Assembly: GCA_027858145.1 (NCBI GenBank)
Contig: JAQIDF010000218.1
Coordinates: 1-39,374, forward strand
Reading direction: 5' to 3'
Length of the DNA stretch: 39,374 nucleotides
DNA from: Prolixibacteraceae bacterium
GTDB lineage: Bacteria > Bacteroidota > Bacteroidia > Bacteroidales > Prolixibacteraceae
The first letter of the stretch is position 1. The number at the start of each line of letters is the position of its first letter. The notes below the pieces were generated by a model that was given only the letters and a program-made list of their open reading frames with translations, did not search any database and had not been told where the DNA came from. Both the position numbers and the translations under genes were made by a program. Below, piece after piece: positions 10,533-19,671 of this stretch.

Positions 10533-10556
10533 ATTTGATATAATACCAATTTAAAC

Positions 10557-10736
10557 ATGGTTTTACAGAAAAAAGAAATCCGTAAACTTTCGGTTAAGCA
10601 AAGTTCTAAACAACTGGCAGTGGAAATTCTTCCCGACAAGGCGATGTTCGATTTTTACCCAAATGGAGGGAAAATAATAATTACTATAAAAAATGATAAA
10701 AAAACAACTAATTTTTCTAATTGCAATAGTTTTTAG
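10557..10736 (+). pseudogene. Remnant of a gene 3' end, homologous to positions 103-235
   Basis: A 59-codon frame from ATG at 10557 to TAG at 10734 whose first ~43 codons match the last part of the partial gene at the window start (shared KLSVKQ, LAVEILPDKAMFDF and PNGGKIIIT). The frame then runs 44 bp into the SGNH esterase gene in another reading phase, so the original stop has been lost. No 5' part of such a gene is present upstream, where the GH78 ends at 10493. Read as the scar of a deleted or recombined paralogue. It is unlikely to make a functional product. Confidence 0.75.
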
Positions 10737-11451
10737 TATTAATGCTTTAGGGCAATCAAAGCAACTTACAATCAAGGAAAAGGTAAAATTGTATCCAACC
10801 AAAGAAATTGTCTCCCCTTACCATAACGATTGGACACAAGCTCATTACAAAAAACGAATTGCGTATTTTGAGAATGAACCTTTGGAATTTGGCGATATTG
10901 TTTTTATTGGAAATAGTATTACAGAAAAAGGCAAAAATTGGACTGGAAAATTTAATGTTGCTCATATTCGAAACCGCGGAATTGCTGGTGATGTTACAGA
11001 TGGTGTATTAAAACGTCTTAATGAAATTGTTTATTTCAAACCCAAAGCGGTATTTATCCTGATAGGTATAAATGATCTATTTAACAATCATCATGAAGAA
11101 GCCGGAGGGAATTTAAAATATTATAAAATTGTTCCATCAACAGATTATGTTGGTGAAAATATATTGAAAATCGCAAAACTAATTCACAATAAATCTCCAG
11201 AGACAAAAATTTATGTGCAAACAGTTTTACCTACCCGCCGAAAATATTTGAAGGAAGATGTCTTATCTGTAAATAAAATAATTAAAAAAAACGAAGCCAA
11301 AGGTTATTACAATGTTATTGACTTGTATAGTCAATTTGTTGATTCAAATGGTGACTTGATAAAAGAACTGACCGTTGATGGAGTTCATTTGAGTGATAAA
11401 GGTTACCAAAAATGGGTTGAGATTGAAAAATCTTTAATTGAAGGACTATAG
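10693..11451 (+). CDS. Secreted SGNH/GDSL-family esterase
   Basis: Likely an acyl (acetyl) esterase of the SGNH hydrolase fold. 252 residues with signal peptide MIKKQLIFLIAIVFSINALG. Block I is GNSIT with nucleophile Ser75, block III is GIND, and block V is DGVHLSDKG with Asp229 and His232. The length fits the single-domain type related to platelet-activating-factor acetylhydrolase subunits and to sugar acetylesterases. Its start overlaps the gene-tail remnant at 10557-10736 in another frame. Codon use is more AT-rich than that of the genes to the left and resembles that of the two genes to the right, suggesting a shared origin of the block 10693-16053. The substrate is not readable. Confidence 0.88.
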   Translation: MIKKQLIFLIAIVFSINALGQSKQLTIKEKVKLYPTKEIVSPYHNDWTQAHYKKRIAYFENEPLEFGDIVFIGNSITEKGKNWTGKFNVAHIRNRGIAGDVTDGVLKRLNEIVYFKPKAVFILIGINDLFNNHHEEAGGNLKYYKIVPSTDYVGENILKIAKLIHNKSPETKIYVQTVLPTRRKYLKEDVLSVNKIIKKNEAKGYYNVIDLYSQFVDSNGDLIKELTVDGVHLSDKGYQKWVEIEKSLIEGL

Positions 11452-11581
11452 ACTAAAAACTAAAGGATTTATCAATATTGAGCTAATTTACAAATTTTCA
11501 CAGTTAGAGAAAGTGTACATTAAAACAACGAGATAAAACAACAACTATAATTAATTTACAATTCAAATTCTAAAGGTTCTT

Positions 11582-12541
11582 ATGCTTAACAACTTATTCA
11601 CACTAAAAATATTTTTATTTTTAGCTATAACTACTCAAATTATTGCTTTGTCTGCTTACGATTCAATGGGGCAGATTGAGGACAAATTTAGTACGGGAGT
11701 TCATCATCACTTAGGAACTGAAATACCCTTTCAACTTTTTATTCCTAACTCATACGAGTCTTCACGGCAGTATCCATTGCTTCTTCATTTACATGGAGCA
11801 GGCTCTCGTGGAACAGATAACATTATTCAGATTGACCGACCAGCAATAGCATATTTTACCTCAGATTCTAACCAGACAAAACATCCAGCTTTTGTATTGT
11901 GCCCTCAGTGCCCCAAAGGGCAGCAATGGGTAGATTTCCCCTGGGAACAAGGAAATTATATTCAGGATAGTATTCCAGAGTCGAATGAACTCATTGCAGT
12001 TGAGGATTTGTTGGATTCTATTATCAATCATTATTCAATTGACACAAATCGATTATATGCTTATGGAGAATCGATGGGAGGTTTTGGCACGTGGGATTTA
12101 ATTACTCGTAATCCAAACAAATTTGCCGCAACTATATCTGTAGTAGGTGCAGGAGACCCATCTAAGATGCACTTAATTAAACATATGGCGATATGGGGTT
12201 TTCATGGAAACGCTGACCGTGTAGTTCCTGTTACCGGAACACGCAACATGATGAAGATCCTCGACTCCTTGGGTTCAGATGTTTTATATACTAATTGCAA
12301 TCTGGTAAATTGCGATGGAATGTCGAAGGTGGATGTTGAAGCCATTATATCATCAGATTCTCCACAACGGCATATATATTCAGAATTAGATGGTGTAGGA
12401 CATGAACTTTGGTCTACATATATTCACGAATTTGATGGTATAATTGACTGGTTATTCAGCTTTTCAAAGTCAAGTACAATTCCTCAAAAGGATAATAAGA
12501 AGATTGAAGTTAAATCAAAAGACAAACCAACTGAATGGTAA
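11582..12541 (+). CDS. Secreted alpha/beta-hydrolase esterase (CE1 / phospholipase-carboxylesterase-like)
   Basis: 319 residues with an N-terminal signal or anchor segment (about 6-25). The core has LLLHLHGAGSRG, the nucleophile elbow GESMGG (Ser164), acid in HGNADRVVP (Asp212) and base in VGHELW (His274), so the triad is complete. This is the layout of secreted esterases (COG4099 type) that act on acylated plant polysaccharides. The last ~25 residues are Lys-rich and low complexity. A segment with CNLVNCDGMS before the histidine is an unusual insertion containing a Cys pair. It lies 131 bp after the SGNH esterase and is followed at once by a stem-loop. It may cooperate with its neighbour on the same substrate. 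Confidence 0.85.
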   Translation: MLNNLFTLKIFLFLAITTQIIALSAYDSMGQIEDKFSTGVHHHLGTEIPFQLFIPNSYESSRQYPLLLHLHGAGSRGTDNIIQIDRPAIAYFTSDSNQTKHPAFVLCPQCPKGQQWVDFPWEQGNYIQDSIPESNELIAVEDLLDSIINHYSIDTNRLYAYGESMGGFGTWDLITRNPNKFAATISVVGAGDPSKMHLIKHMAIWGFHGNADRVVPVTGTRNMMKILDSLGSDVLYTNCNLVNCDGMSKVDVEAIISSDSPQRHIYSELDGVGHELWSTYIHEFDGIIDWLFSFSKSSTIPQKDNKKIEVKSKDKPTEW

Positions 12542-12543
12542 CA

Positions 12544-12569
12544 ATTACACTTTATTTTTGAAGTGTAAT
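12544..12569 (+). terminator. Stem-loop just after the esterase stop
   Basis: A perfect 9-bp inverted repeat, ATTACACTT (12544-12552) and AAGTGTAAT (12561-12569), encloses an 8-nt loop and begins 3 bases after the stop codon. No U-tract follows, so it is either a weak terminator or an mRNA 3'-end stabiliser. It separates the esterases from the kinase gene. Confidence 0.5.
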
Positions 12570-12677
12570 AAGTATGTAGTAATGTTTGGTGATATGGAAA
12601 CAGAATTGAAAGATAAATTAGGAATTATAAAAGAGTTATGCTGCATTTATTTTCTTATAAAATATTGATTCATTAAA

Positions 12678-12685
12678 TAAATTTG
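12678..12685 (+). promoter_or_regulatory. Candidate -7 element for the sensor kinase gene
   Basis: TAAATTTG matches the Bacteroidota TAnnTTTG consensus and lies 47 bp before the ATG at 12733. No good -33 TTTG is seen at the right distance, so this is only a weak call. Confidence 0.25.
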
Positions 12686-12732
12686 ACTAGCTTGTGAGTG
12701 ATCTTAATAACTAGTGCAATAGGGGTAATTAT

Positions 12733-15700
12733 ATGCGATCTGGTTTTATTTATTTAAAGTATATTTTTTTAATTTTATTCTTGTGCAATTGTAGCGATGC
12801 AATTTCATCTTCCCATGAAATAAAGATCGGTTTTAATCATTTGTCTAAGTCTAATATTCTGAGTTCTACAGATATTACTTGCATCTCTAAGGATGTAGAT
12901 GGTTTTTTGTGGTATGGAACAAAAAACGGTTTGAACCGATATGACGGGTATGACATTGTTCATTATTTTTTTGATGCTAATGATTCATCCTCAATTCCAG
13001 GAAATGTAATAAACGATTTGTTGGTTGATCGAAATGGAAATTTATGGGCTGCCACAAATCATGGAATAGCAAAATATATTAGAGCAACCAATAATTTTGA
13101 GCGATTATCCAATCTTGAGCAACAAAACTTCATTGTTAGTTTTATGATTCTTCCGGATAATAGATTGATTGCATGTTCTCCGGATCAGGTTTGTATTTAT
13201 GATCTGAATGAAAATAAACAAAAGGTATTGGTTAACATTAGTGATCTTGGCTTAGGGACAGACAATAGAATATTTTCTAATTCAGTTGTTGATAAATATT
13301 CAAATGTATGGGTTTTTACAATTGATAAGGTACTCAAATTCAGTGATGCCAATTTTGATAAGTTTGAGGTTTTTTCTCATCCAATGAATTCAATTCATAA
13401 ATCGAAAACTGATAAAGATCAAAACATTTGGTTTGCAACTTTAAATGGAATATTTCAGCTTGATGCTGACAACAATAATTTTATTCAGTTAAATCCAATA
13501 CCTGAATTGGATGATTTGTTTATGAACGAAACTTGGGATATTGAATTTGATTCAAATGATAATATTTGGTTTGCAACAACGAACAAAGGTCTTTTCCAGT
13601 TAAATAAAAACACATTGAAAATTCAACGGTTTTTTCATGATGAAATGGATGAAAATACAATTAGCAATGATAACATTCGATCAATTTTCATCGACGATAA
13701 TGAATTGTTGTGGATCGGGTCTCAACATGCTGGTATCGATTACACTTTGTTAAATAAACCTAAGAATTTTAAAAGTATTACATCTATTTTAACACCTGAT
13801 AAATTAAATTCAAACTTGATTGTTTCTAATATTGAGCAAGACAATAATGGACAAATTTTAATTAGTACAGATGGAGATGGTTTGGGGGTAATGACAAGCG
13901 AAACCACCTTAACTTCAAGTGATTTAACGGTATTAAATTCCGAAATAAAAAAATATACAAATTTTGTACTTACTATCGAAAATGACCATGCTGGAAATTT
14001 ATGGTTTGGCGGGTTTAATATTCCTTTTATAAAATATAGTTTAGAGCATAAAAGATGGACTGTTTTTAATTTTGAATGTGCATTTCCAAAATGTAATGGG
14101 CTACATCGTACTCGCGATATACTCGCTGATTCAAGGGGAAATATATGGTTTGCTACCAATCATCATGGTGTAATAATGCTTGATACTTTAAATCAATTCC
14201 ATACCTACGACCTTACTGGCGGAAATAACTATGCAATTAGTTTGGAAGAAATAAATGGTCAATTGTGGATAGGTACTTACGATGGTTTGGTAATAATGGA
14301 AATGAATGATCCTTCTGTTGTAAAAATTTACAAATCGACTATTGACGATACAACTTCAATTACGAGTAATTGGGTTTATGATTTTTATCAAGATGAAAAA
14401 AAGCGTATTTGGATAGCAACTTCAAGTGGTTTGAATTTATACCACCCAGATTCAGATACTTTTGAAGATGTTTGCATCACTGGAGAAGAACAAAATAATG
14501 ATGTAATTGCCAGTATTCTTGGTGATGACATAGGTAATTTGTGGTTGGCAACACAAAATGGAATTGTGCGATATATTCCAGAAAGTGATGATATAAAAAG
14601 GTTTACCGTTTCCGATGGGTTGCCGTCAAATAGTTTTTTTATTAATTCATGTAAAAAACACGAAAATGGTGATTTGTATTTTGGAAGCACAAATGGACTG
14701 GTTTTTTTTACACCTTCAGAAATTAAGAAAGATACCATTCCGCCTAATGTTGTAATTACCAATATTCAGTTATTTTTTGAAGACATAGATCCAGCTGATT
14801 ATTTTAATGAGGAAGAAAAGACAATCAGTTATATTTTTAAATACAATCAATCTACAATTAGTTTTAATTATGCTGGTTTAAATTTTTGGTCGAACACTGA
14901 TAATAGGTATGAATATAAATTGGTTGGGTATGGAAATGATTGGTTGGATGTGGGGAATAGACGAGAGGCTGTTTTTACGAATCTTGATCCTGGGGCATAT
15001 ACTTTTACTGTTCGGGCTATAAATAAGGATGGAGTTATTGGTGAGGAGAATGAGTCAGTTGATTTTATTATTACTCCACCATGGTGGGCTACAACTTTGT
15101 TTCGTATTTTTCTGATTTTTCTTGGTGCATCAATTCTTTATGTGGTATTTCAACTAAGAATTTATTCAATAAAAAGGCAAAAAATAAAACTTCAGGAATT
15201 GGTGCAATTAAGAACTTCTCAACTGCACAAAAAAAACAGTGAGTTAGAACACAAAACTGATGAGTTGAATGATGTTAACATTGAATTAATCGAACATCAA
15301 GGTCGGTTAGAAAAACAAGCCAAAGAATTAGTTAAGTATAACAATCAATTAGATGAGTTGAATAAATCGAAAGATAAGTTTTTCTCGATTATTGCTCACG
15401 ATTTAAAAAATCCTTTTGGTACAGTTTTAGGTTTTTCTAATTTACTGATTGACGATGAATCAAATTATACCGCTAATGAACAAAGGCAGATCATTTATAA
15501 TATTCACAATTCAACACAGCGAATATACGACTTGCTTGAAAATCTTTTGATTTGGAGTGGTAGTCAGCTAAATAAGATTGAAATTAAACCAATAAGGTAT
15601 TGTATTAATCAACAAATTTTAAAGGTTTTTTTATTGTTAGAAGATTATGCAATGTCTAAAAAAATTAAATTGATATTTGATGATGTCAATAATGAGTTTT

Positions 15701-16053
15701 TTGTATTAGCTGATGAGTCGATGATTGAAACTGTTTTTCGAAATTTAATAACCAATGCAATAAAGTTCACTCCTGAAAAGGGGGTAATTCATGTTCTAGT
15801 AAATAGGGTTAAAGCAGTAGTAAAAGTTTCGATAAAAGACACAGGAGTTGGAATGACCAAAAAACAAGTTGATAGTTTATTTAAAATAGACAAAGTGACC
15901 TCTACCTCAGGAACAAATGGAGAAGAAGGAACAGGCTTGGGTTTAAGTATTTGCTTCGATTTTATCAAGAAAAACAAAGGTGAAATATGGGTCGAAAGTA
16001 AAATCAATAAGGGAACAACTTTTTTCTTTAGTTTGAGAATTCAAGAAACGTAA
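12733..16053 (+). CDS. Propeller-type sensor histidine kinase without receiver or DNA-binding domain
   Basis: Periplasmic ligand sensor and kinase. 1106 residues: signal peptide (about 1-20), then two-component-regulator propeller repeats (about 40-690, repeated W(Y/F)GT, WFAT and WIGT blades with D..GN(L/I)W turns). A Y_Y_Y domain (about 700-780), a transmembrane segment (about 783-806), a coiled coil rich in Leu, Gln and Glu (about 815-875), HisKA with phospho-acceptor His889 (FSIIAHDLKNP), and HATPase follow. The HATPase has N box NLITNAIKFTP, G1 DTGVGM and G2 GTGLGLSI. The protein stops about ten residues after the last HATPase strand, so the receiver and AraC domains of a full HTCS are absent. 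The stop codon is clean, with no receiver-like sequence after it. It would need a separate response regulator, and none is in the window. It probably senses a breakdown product for the nearby esterases. Confidence 0.9.
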   Translation: MRSGFIYLKYIFLILFLCNCSDAISSSHEIKIGFNHLSKSNILSSTDITCISKDVDGFLWYGTKNGLNRYDGYDIVHYFFDANDSSSIPGNVINDLLVDRNGNLWAATNHGIAKYIRATNNFERLSNLEQQNFIVSFMILPDNRLIACSPDQVCIYDLNENKQKVLVNISDLGLGTDNRIFSNSVVDKYSNVWVFTIDKVLKFSDANFDKFEVFSHPMNSIHKSKTDKDQNIWFATLNGIFQLDADNNNFIQLNPIPELDDLFMNETWDIEFDSNDNIWFATTNKGLFQLNKNTLKIQRFFHDEMDENTISNDNIRSIFIDDNELLWIGSQHAGIDYTLLNKPKNFKSITSILTPDKLNSNLIVSNIEQDNNGQILISTDGDGLGVMTSETTLTSSDLTVLNSEIKKYTNFVLTIENDHAGNLWFGGFNIPFIKYSLEHKRWTVFNFECAFPKCNGLHRTRDILADSRGNIWFATNHHGVIMLDTLNQFHTYDLTGGNNYAISLEEINGQLWIGTYDGLVIMEMNDPSVVKIYKSTIDDTTSITSNWVYDFYQDEKKRIWIATSSGLNLYHPDSDTFEDVCITGEEQNNDVIASILGDDIGNLWLATQNGIVRYIPESDDIKRFTVSDGLPSNSFFINSCKKHENGDLYFGSTNGLVFFTPSEIKKDTIPPNVVITNIQLFFEDIDPADYFNEEEKTISYIFKYNQSTISFNYAGLNFWSNTDNRYEYKLVGYGNDWLDVGNRREAVFTNLDPGAYTFTVRAINKDGVIGEENESVDFIITPPWWATTLFRIFLIFLGASILYVVFQLRIYSIKRQKIKLQELVQLRTSQLHKKNSELEHKTDELNDVNIELIEHQGRLEKQAKELVKYNNQLDELNKSKDKFFSIIAHDLKNPFGTVLGFSNLLIDDESNYTANEQRQIIYNIHNSTQRIYDLLENLLIWSGSQLNKIEIKPIRYCINQQILKVFLLLEDYAMSKKIKLIFDDVNNEFFVLADESMIETVFRNLITNAIKFTPEKGVIHVLVNRVKAVVKVSIKDTGVGMTKKQVDSLFKIDKVTSTSGTNGEEGTGLGLSICFDFIKKNKGEIWVESKINKGTTFFFSLRIQET

Positions 16054-16075
16054 GGGGTGTTTGAATTGTTCACGA

Positions 16076-16610
16076 TTATATTTCATCGCATGTAAATAAT
16101 GGTGTAATGCCTTCCTTTTGAAGATCGGATTTCATGATGTCTACTCTTATTCTGGTTTTGAATTGAGAAGCGGCTTTAAAAATTTCCTCCATCAGTTGAA
16201 CATCTCCTGGAGTATTCAGAATAGCATTAGGGTTACCCACCTCCCCCTTCTATTAAAGTCTCTCCATCATCGGAACAAGTATAAGGATCCGATAGGCCGT
16301 GTCCCCGGGCATCAAGCATGTATATATCATATGAGTCCTGCAACTTCCACGTAAGTGTTGTCCAGCTAAGCCCGATATCCGTAACTCCATGAACCATTAC
16401 AATGACAGGTTTTTCAGGCGCGGGAACAGCATGATAGTAATGAATGCGAATCCCGTTTGCATAGACATAAGCATCCGACCAACCGTCAGGTATCCCTGGA
16501 GGATCAGCAGCAAAAGTGATTACAGGTATTAAAATAAAAAATGCCATGACTTTTAGAAATAATTGGGTTATTCCTTTTTTCAGCATTTTAGTTGTTTGTT
16601 TTATTTCCAT
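16076..16610 (-). pseudogene. Alpha/beta hydrolase with internal deletion
   Basis: The 5' part (16610 down to 16233) encodes 125 residues: signal peptide, VIVMVHGVTDIG oxyanion region and LDARGHGLSDPY, the front third of an alpha/beta hydrolase. It then runs into a Gly-rich junction (EGGGG) and a stop. In another frame, open coding resumes across the junction (from about 16235) and continues some 55 residues to a TAA at 16076-16078 (LMEEIFKAASQFK...). It could be the C-terminal end of the same protein or an unrelated fragment. The nucleophile elbow and the middle ~150 residues expected for the family are missing, so no active enzyme can be made. It is the last gene of the - strand run, 97 bp beyond the esterase ending at 16708. 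Confidence 0.75.
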
Positions 16611-16707
16611 TTTTAGTAGATTTTTAAGTAGTTGATATTATTTAAGTAATTAAAAATCAATAATAAATAGTTAATAACAGGAGTATTGTAATGATACAGT
16701 AGGCAGG

Positions 16708-17601
16708 TTACTTTATTGAATTACTAATTTGATCAGCTCCAATTTTATTGATGTCAAACATCCAGGCAATTAAAGGTTCCACCCACTTTGAATGAGGGCC
16801 TTTGGTCCCTGCACTGAAACCAAAACCGTGGCCTACATCAGCATATATATGTAGTTCTGCCGGTACATTAACCTCCTTGAATTTTAAGTAAAGTTTAGGC
16901 ATGCCGGTTGAAATGCTTTCCATATCCTTAAAGCCACCAACTATAAACGCCGGTGCAGAGGATTTAGAAAGCGTAATATCATTAACCCAAGCTGGATATA
17001 CCAACACTTGAAAATTTGGCTTACTGCTAAAGGTCTCTACAGGGTCGTCTGCTTCAACATTGCCACTATCAGCCTGGATGTCTGTTAGGGCGGCAACTTG
17101 CCCACCGGCAGAAAAGCCCATAATTCCAATTTTTGTTGGGTCAATTTTCCATTCCGATGCCCGACTTCTAACCAATCTGACTGCTCTCTGCATGTCTTTT
17201 ACAGAATGGCCTTCCACCGTGTAGTTTGAATTTTTGTCACGTGCCAGGCGGTATTTCAAAATAAATACCGTTATGCCATTATCTGCCAATTTCTGTGCGA
17301 TATCGTATCCCTCATGGTTCATCCAAAGTTCTCTATGAGCGCCTCCAGGTGCAATAACAATAGAAACACCTGTAGCTTTTCCCGCTTTGGGGATATAAGG
17401 TGTAATAGAGGGTTCATGAACATTAGACACCACTTGTGCGCCGCTGCCTGGATCAATGCGTATAATCTCTTCTCCTCCATTTGGATTTGCACCGGGAGCA
17501 CCATTGGGCCATAATTTAATAGAGGGCTGGCGTTGAGCCTGAACAGAAAAAACCGTTATCAGGCTTAATATCAGTACTAAAGTGTATTTATTAACAATCA
17601 T
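16708..17601 (-). CDS. Secreted alpha/beta-hydrolase esterase (acetyl esterase / Aes-like)
   Basis: 297 residues with signal peptide (about 1-22, ending SVQAQ). The KLWPNGAPGA start and the IAPGGAHRELW oxyanion motif are typical of Bacteroidota acetyl-xylan or acetyl-mannan esterase-like proteins. Nucleophile Ser164 lies in GFSAGG, acid Asp226 in VGGFKD and base His258 in DVGHGFG, so the triad is complete. It starts only 9 bp after the stop of the CE1 esterase gene at 17611, so the two are co-transcribed and probably translationally linked. Removal of acetyl groups from a polysaccharide or its oligomers is the most likely role; the precise substrate is unknown. Confidence 0.87.
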   Translation of the reverse strand: MIVNKYTLVLILSLITVFSVQAQRQPSIKLWPNGAPGANPNGGEEIIRIDPGSGAQVVSNVHEPSITPYIPKAGKATGVSIVIAPGGAHRELWMNHEGYDIAQKLADNGITVFILKYRLARDKNSNYTVEGHSVKDMQRAVRLVRSRASEWKIDPTKIGIMGFSAGGQVAALTDIQADSGNVEADDPVETFSSKPNFQVLVYPAWVNDITLSKSSAPAFIVGGFKDMESISTGMPKLYLKFKEVNVPAELHIYADVGHGFGFSAGTKGPHSKWVEPLIAWMFDINKIGADQISNSIK

Positions 17602-17610
17602 TTTCCTATG

Positions 17611-18699
17611 TTATTTAAAAATTTTCCGGGTAAAAAAATGCAGGTCATTTCTCCACACGTACATGGAATGTCCACCGTCCATCTCACTAAAGTCTGATTC
17701 AATACCGTATTTAGCAAAAACGGCTCTTGTTTGAGGAGTAAATCTTACGGCCAGGTCTGATTCTCCGCCAGTTGTAAATCTGAAATATTTTATATTTTCC
17801 TTTAAGATCGGGGCTACAGCTTTTACCCGCTCATCGAATTTTGCAAATCCATCTTCGCCTCTTGAAAACCAGCCTGAACTCATAACGCTGACGTATGAAA
17901 ACATGCCGGGATATTCCAGAAGTGTTTCCAACGTCTCAAACCCTCCCATAGAAAGCCCTGCGATAGCCCGGTGTTTGGTGTCTGCCTGTACACGGAAATT
18001 AGCTTCTATATATGGTACAATACTGCTTCCCAAATCGTGCGCAAAAGTTTCAACCGGAATGCTGCCATCAGGCATAACAACAACCATTGGAACTATCTTT
18101 TTTTCAGCAAACAAATTATCAAGAATCCATCCTGCCTTTCCCTGTAGCGGCCAATTGGTATCGTTGTCACCTGCACCGTGCATTAAGTAGAGCACCGGAA
18201 GTTTTTTGCCGTTAGATATATAACCTGGCGGCATCCAAACATACATCCGCCTTGTTGTTTTTGTAGCGGCAGATTCATAGTATACAATTGACAGAAGCCC
18301 GTGCGGAACGGCTTTCATTTGCCAGAACATAGTTTCTCCTTTGGGTACAATGTCTACCATCGGGCGAAAATCCGCCACCATCGGGTTTTTTGGGTCATTT
18401 ACTTTCATCCCATCTACCGTGAAGTAGTAACGATAGGCACTTGGGTTCATGTTCGGGGCCGTTGTCATGGTCCATACACCGTTGTCGGCTCTTTCGATCT
18501 TTTCGGCTTTGAGATCGCCGCTCAATTCAACAGACTTAGCATCAGGAGCATAAAGCCGTAATGTTGCACTGCCATCATCATTCATTTCAAACGATACTAA
18601 ATCGTCGTTAGGAGTAGGTACTCTTTGTGCTCTCCTTGGTTGTGCATTCATTGCAGAAACAGATACCAAGAAGATAAAAAGTATAATTATTTTTTTCAT
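17611..18699 (-). CDS. CE1-type feruloyl/acetyl esterase with N-terminal CBM48-like domain
   Basis: 362 residues with signal peptide (about 1-19). Residues about 30-115 form an early-set Ig fold of the CBM48 type (ATLRLYAPDAKSVELSGD, YRYYFTVDG) that in this family packs onto the esterase domain. The esterase D-type catalytic part (about 130-362) has YLMHGAGDND, nucleophile Ser250 in GLSMGG, candidate acid Asp315 in GGESDLAV and base His344 in DGGHSMYVW. This architecture is well known in Bacteroidota loci for xylan and other acylated plant glycans. It sits between two other esterases on the - strand, 63 bp and 9 bp away, so it is surely in an operon. Ferulate and acetate are both possible leaving groups. 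Confidence 0.9.
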   Translation of the reverse strand: MKKIIILFIFLVSVSAMNAQPRRAQRVPTPNDDLVSFEMNDDGSATLRLYAPDAKSVELSGDLKAEKIERADNGVWTMTTAPNMNPSAYRYYFTVDGMKVNDPKNPMVADFRPMVDIVPKGETMFWQMKAVPHGLLSIVYYESAATKTTRRMYVWMPPGYISNGKKLPVLYLMHGAGDNDTNWPLQGKAGWILDNLFAEKKIVPMVVVMPDGSIPVETFAHDLGSSIVPYIEANFRVQADTKHRAIAGLSMGGFETLETLLEYPGMFSYVSVMSSGWFSRGEDGFAKFDERVKAVAPILKENIKYFRFTTGGESDLAVRFTPQTRAVFAKYGIESDFSEMDGGHSMYVWRNDLHFFTRKIFK

Positions 18700-18762
18700 G
18701 GTTATTTATTTAAAAATTAAAAGTTTGTTATACTAATCAAAATATACTATTGTTCTTAATTA

Positions 18763-19671
18763 CTAGAACTGCATGAAAAAATCCCAAGTTTCTTTTGCAA
18801 TCCAATTGATATCAGATCCTGGATCCTTTACATTTTCTGTATGACCACCAACAAATGAACCAAATACTACGGGATATTCTTCAGGAAGCCCTTCAAATTT
18901 AGTGGTAATATGGTTAGGGGTACTAGCAATAGGGATTTCGGGCAGTTCAATAAGTCCGTTGTCTTCAATATGTGTTAACACACAATATTTTCCACCCTGT
19001 TTTTTTTCATCGGAATTGATCCACTTACAAAGACCATCTTCAGTGCCAGTAGTGCTGTAAAATGCAAGGGGTTCATGCTTATTTTCTGGAAGATAAATAT
19101 TCCAGTTGGCTGGAGAGTAACATGCAACAGCTCGAAGATCTTTCTGAAAATCTAACGAGAGTGAATAGGTAACCATCGCACCAAAGCTAAAACCGCAACA
19201 AAATATACGAGAGGTGTCAATGCTTAACTTATTCTTGAATAATTCAAGCATATCAGCAAAGAAAATATGATCTTTATCATCACCACCTCGCCATGGAGAA
19301 CGGTCAGTGTATCCCTCTGGTGCTACAAAAATTACGGGGACATTATTCTTTTCTGCATAAGTTTTAAGTCCATAATATTGTTGTTCAACCATGTTATTCA
19401 TATGCCCTCCCATAAAGTGCATAGCAAAAATTAACCGGTGGGGGGTGTTTTTATCATAATTATCAGGAATATCAATCGTGTATTGGCGGGTAAGCCCCGC
19501 ACTCGTAATCGTGTAGGTTCCGCTTTTAAAATCCCCAAGTTCTTTACCAAAACCAGCACTAAGTACTGGAGCGTTCTTCAATTTACGAGCAACTTCGACT
19601 GATTCAACAGATTGTGCGTTCAACACGAAAACAAAAGCCAAAAAGATAAAACTTAAAATAAACTTCTTCAT
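18763..19671 (-). CDS. Secreted CE1 / PHB-depolymerase-like esterase (LpqC type)
   Basis: 302 residues with signal peptide (about 1-19). It follows the polyhydroxybutyrate-depolymerase-like esterase pattern used by many feruloyl and acetylxylan esterases: SAGLTRQYTIDIPDNYD entry strand, FAMHFMGG oxyanion region, nucleophile Ser162 in GFSFGA, candidate acid Asp212 in GTEDG and base His277 in GGHTENV. It is the first of a tight trio of esterase genes reading leftwards. Its upstream side holds an IS3 scar and a 320-bp gap, so it may have its own promoter. Its leader has the AT-rich TTTTTAAATAA motif shared with the next gene. Substrate not determined. Confidence 0.87.
   Translation of the reverse strand: MKKFILSFIFLAFVFVLNAQSVESVEVARKLKNAPVLSAGFGKELGDFKSGTYTITSAGLTRQYTIDIPDNYDKNTPHRLIFAMHFMGGHMNNMVEQQYYGLKTYAEKNNVPVIFVAPEGYTDRSPWRGGDDKDHIFFADMLELFKNKLSIDTSRIFCCGFSFGAMVTYSLSLDFQKDLRAVACYSPANWNIYLPENKHEPLAFYSTTGTEDGLCKWINSDEKKQGGKYCVLTHIEDNGLIELPEIPIASTPNHITTKFEGLPEEYPVVFGSFVGGHTENVKDPGSDINWIAKETWDFFMQF

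Noticed and set aside
12444..12668. 74-codon + frame overlapping the esterase 3' end
   Set aside because: Runs out of phase through the esterase end and the stem-loop; composition and sequence look non-coding.
13740..14159. 139-codon - frame
   Set aside because: Antisense within the propeller domain of the kinase; no independent support.
16118..16354. 78-codon + frame
   Set aside because: Antisense to the alpha/beta hydrolase pseudogene; no family features or leader.
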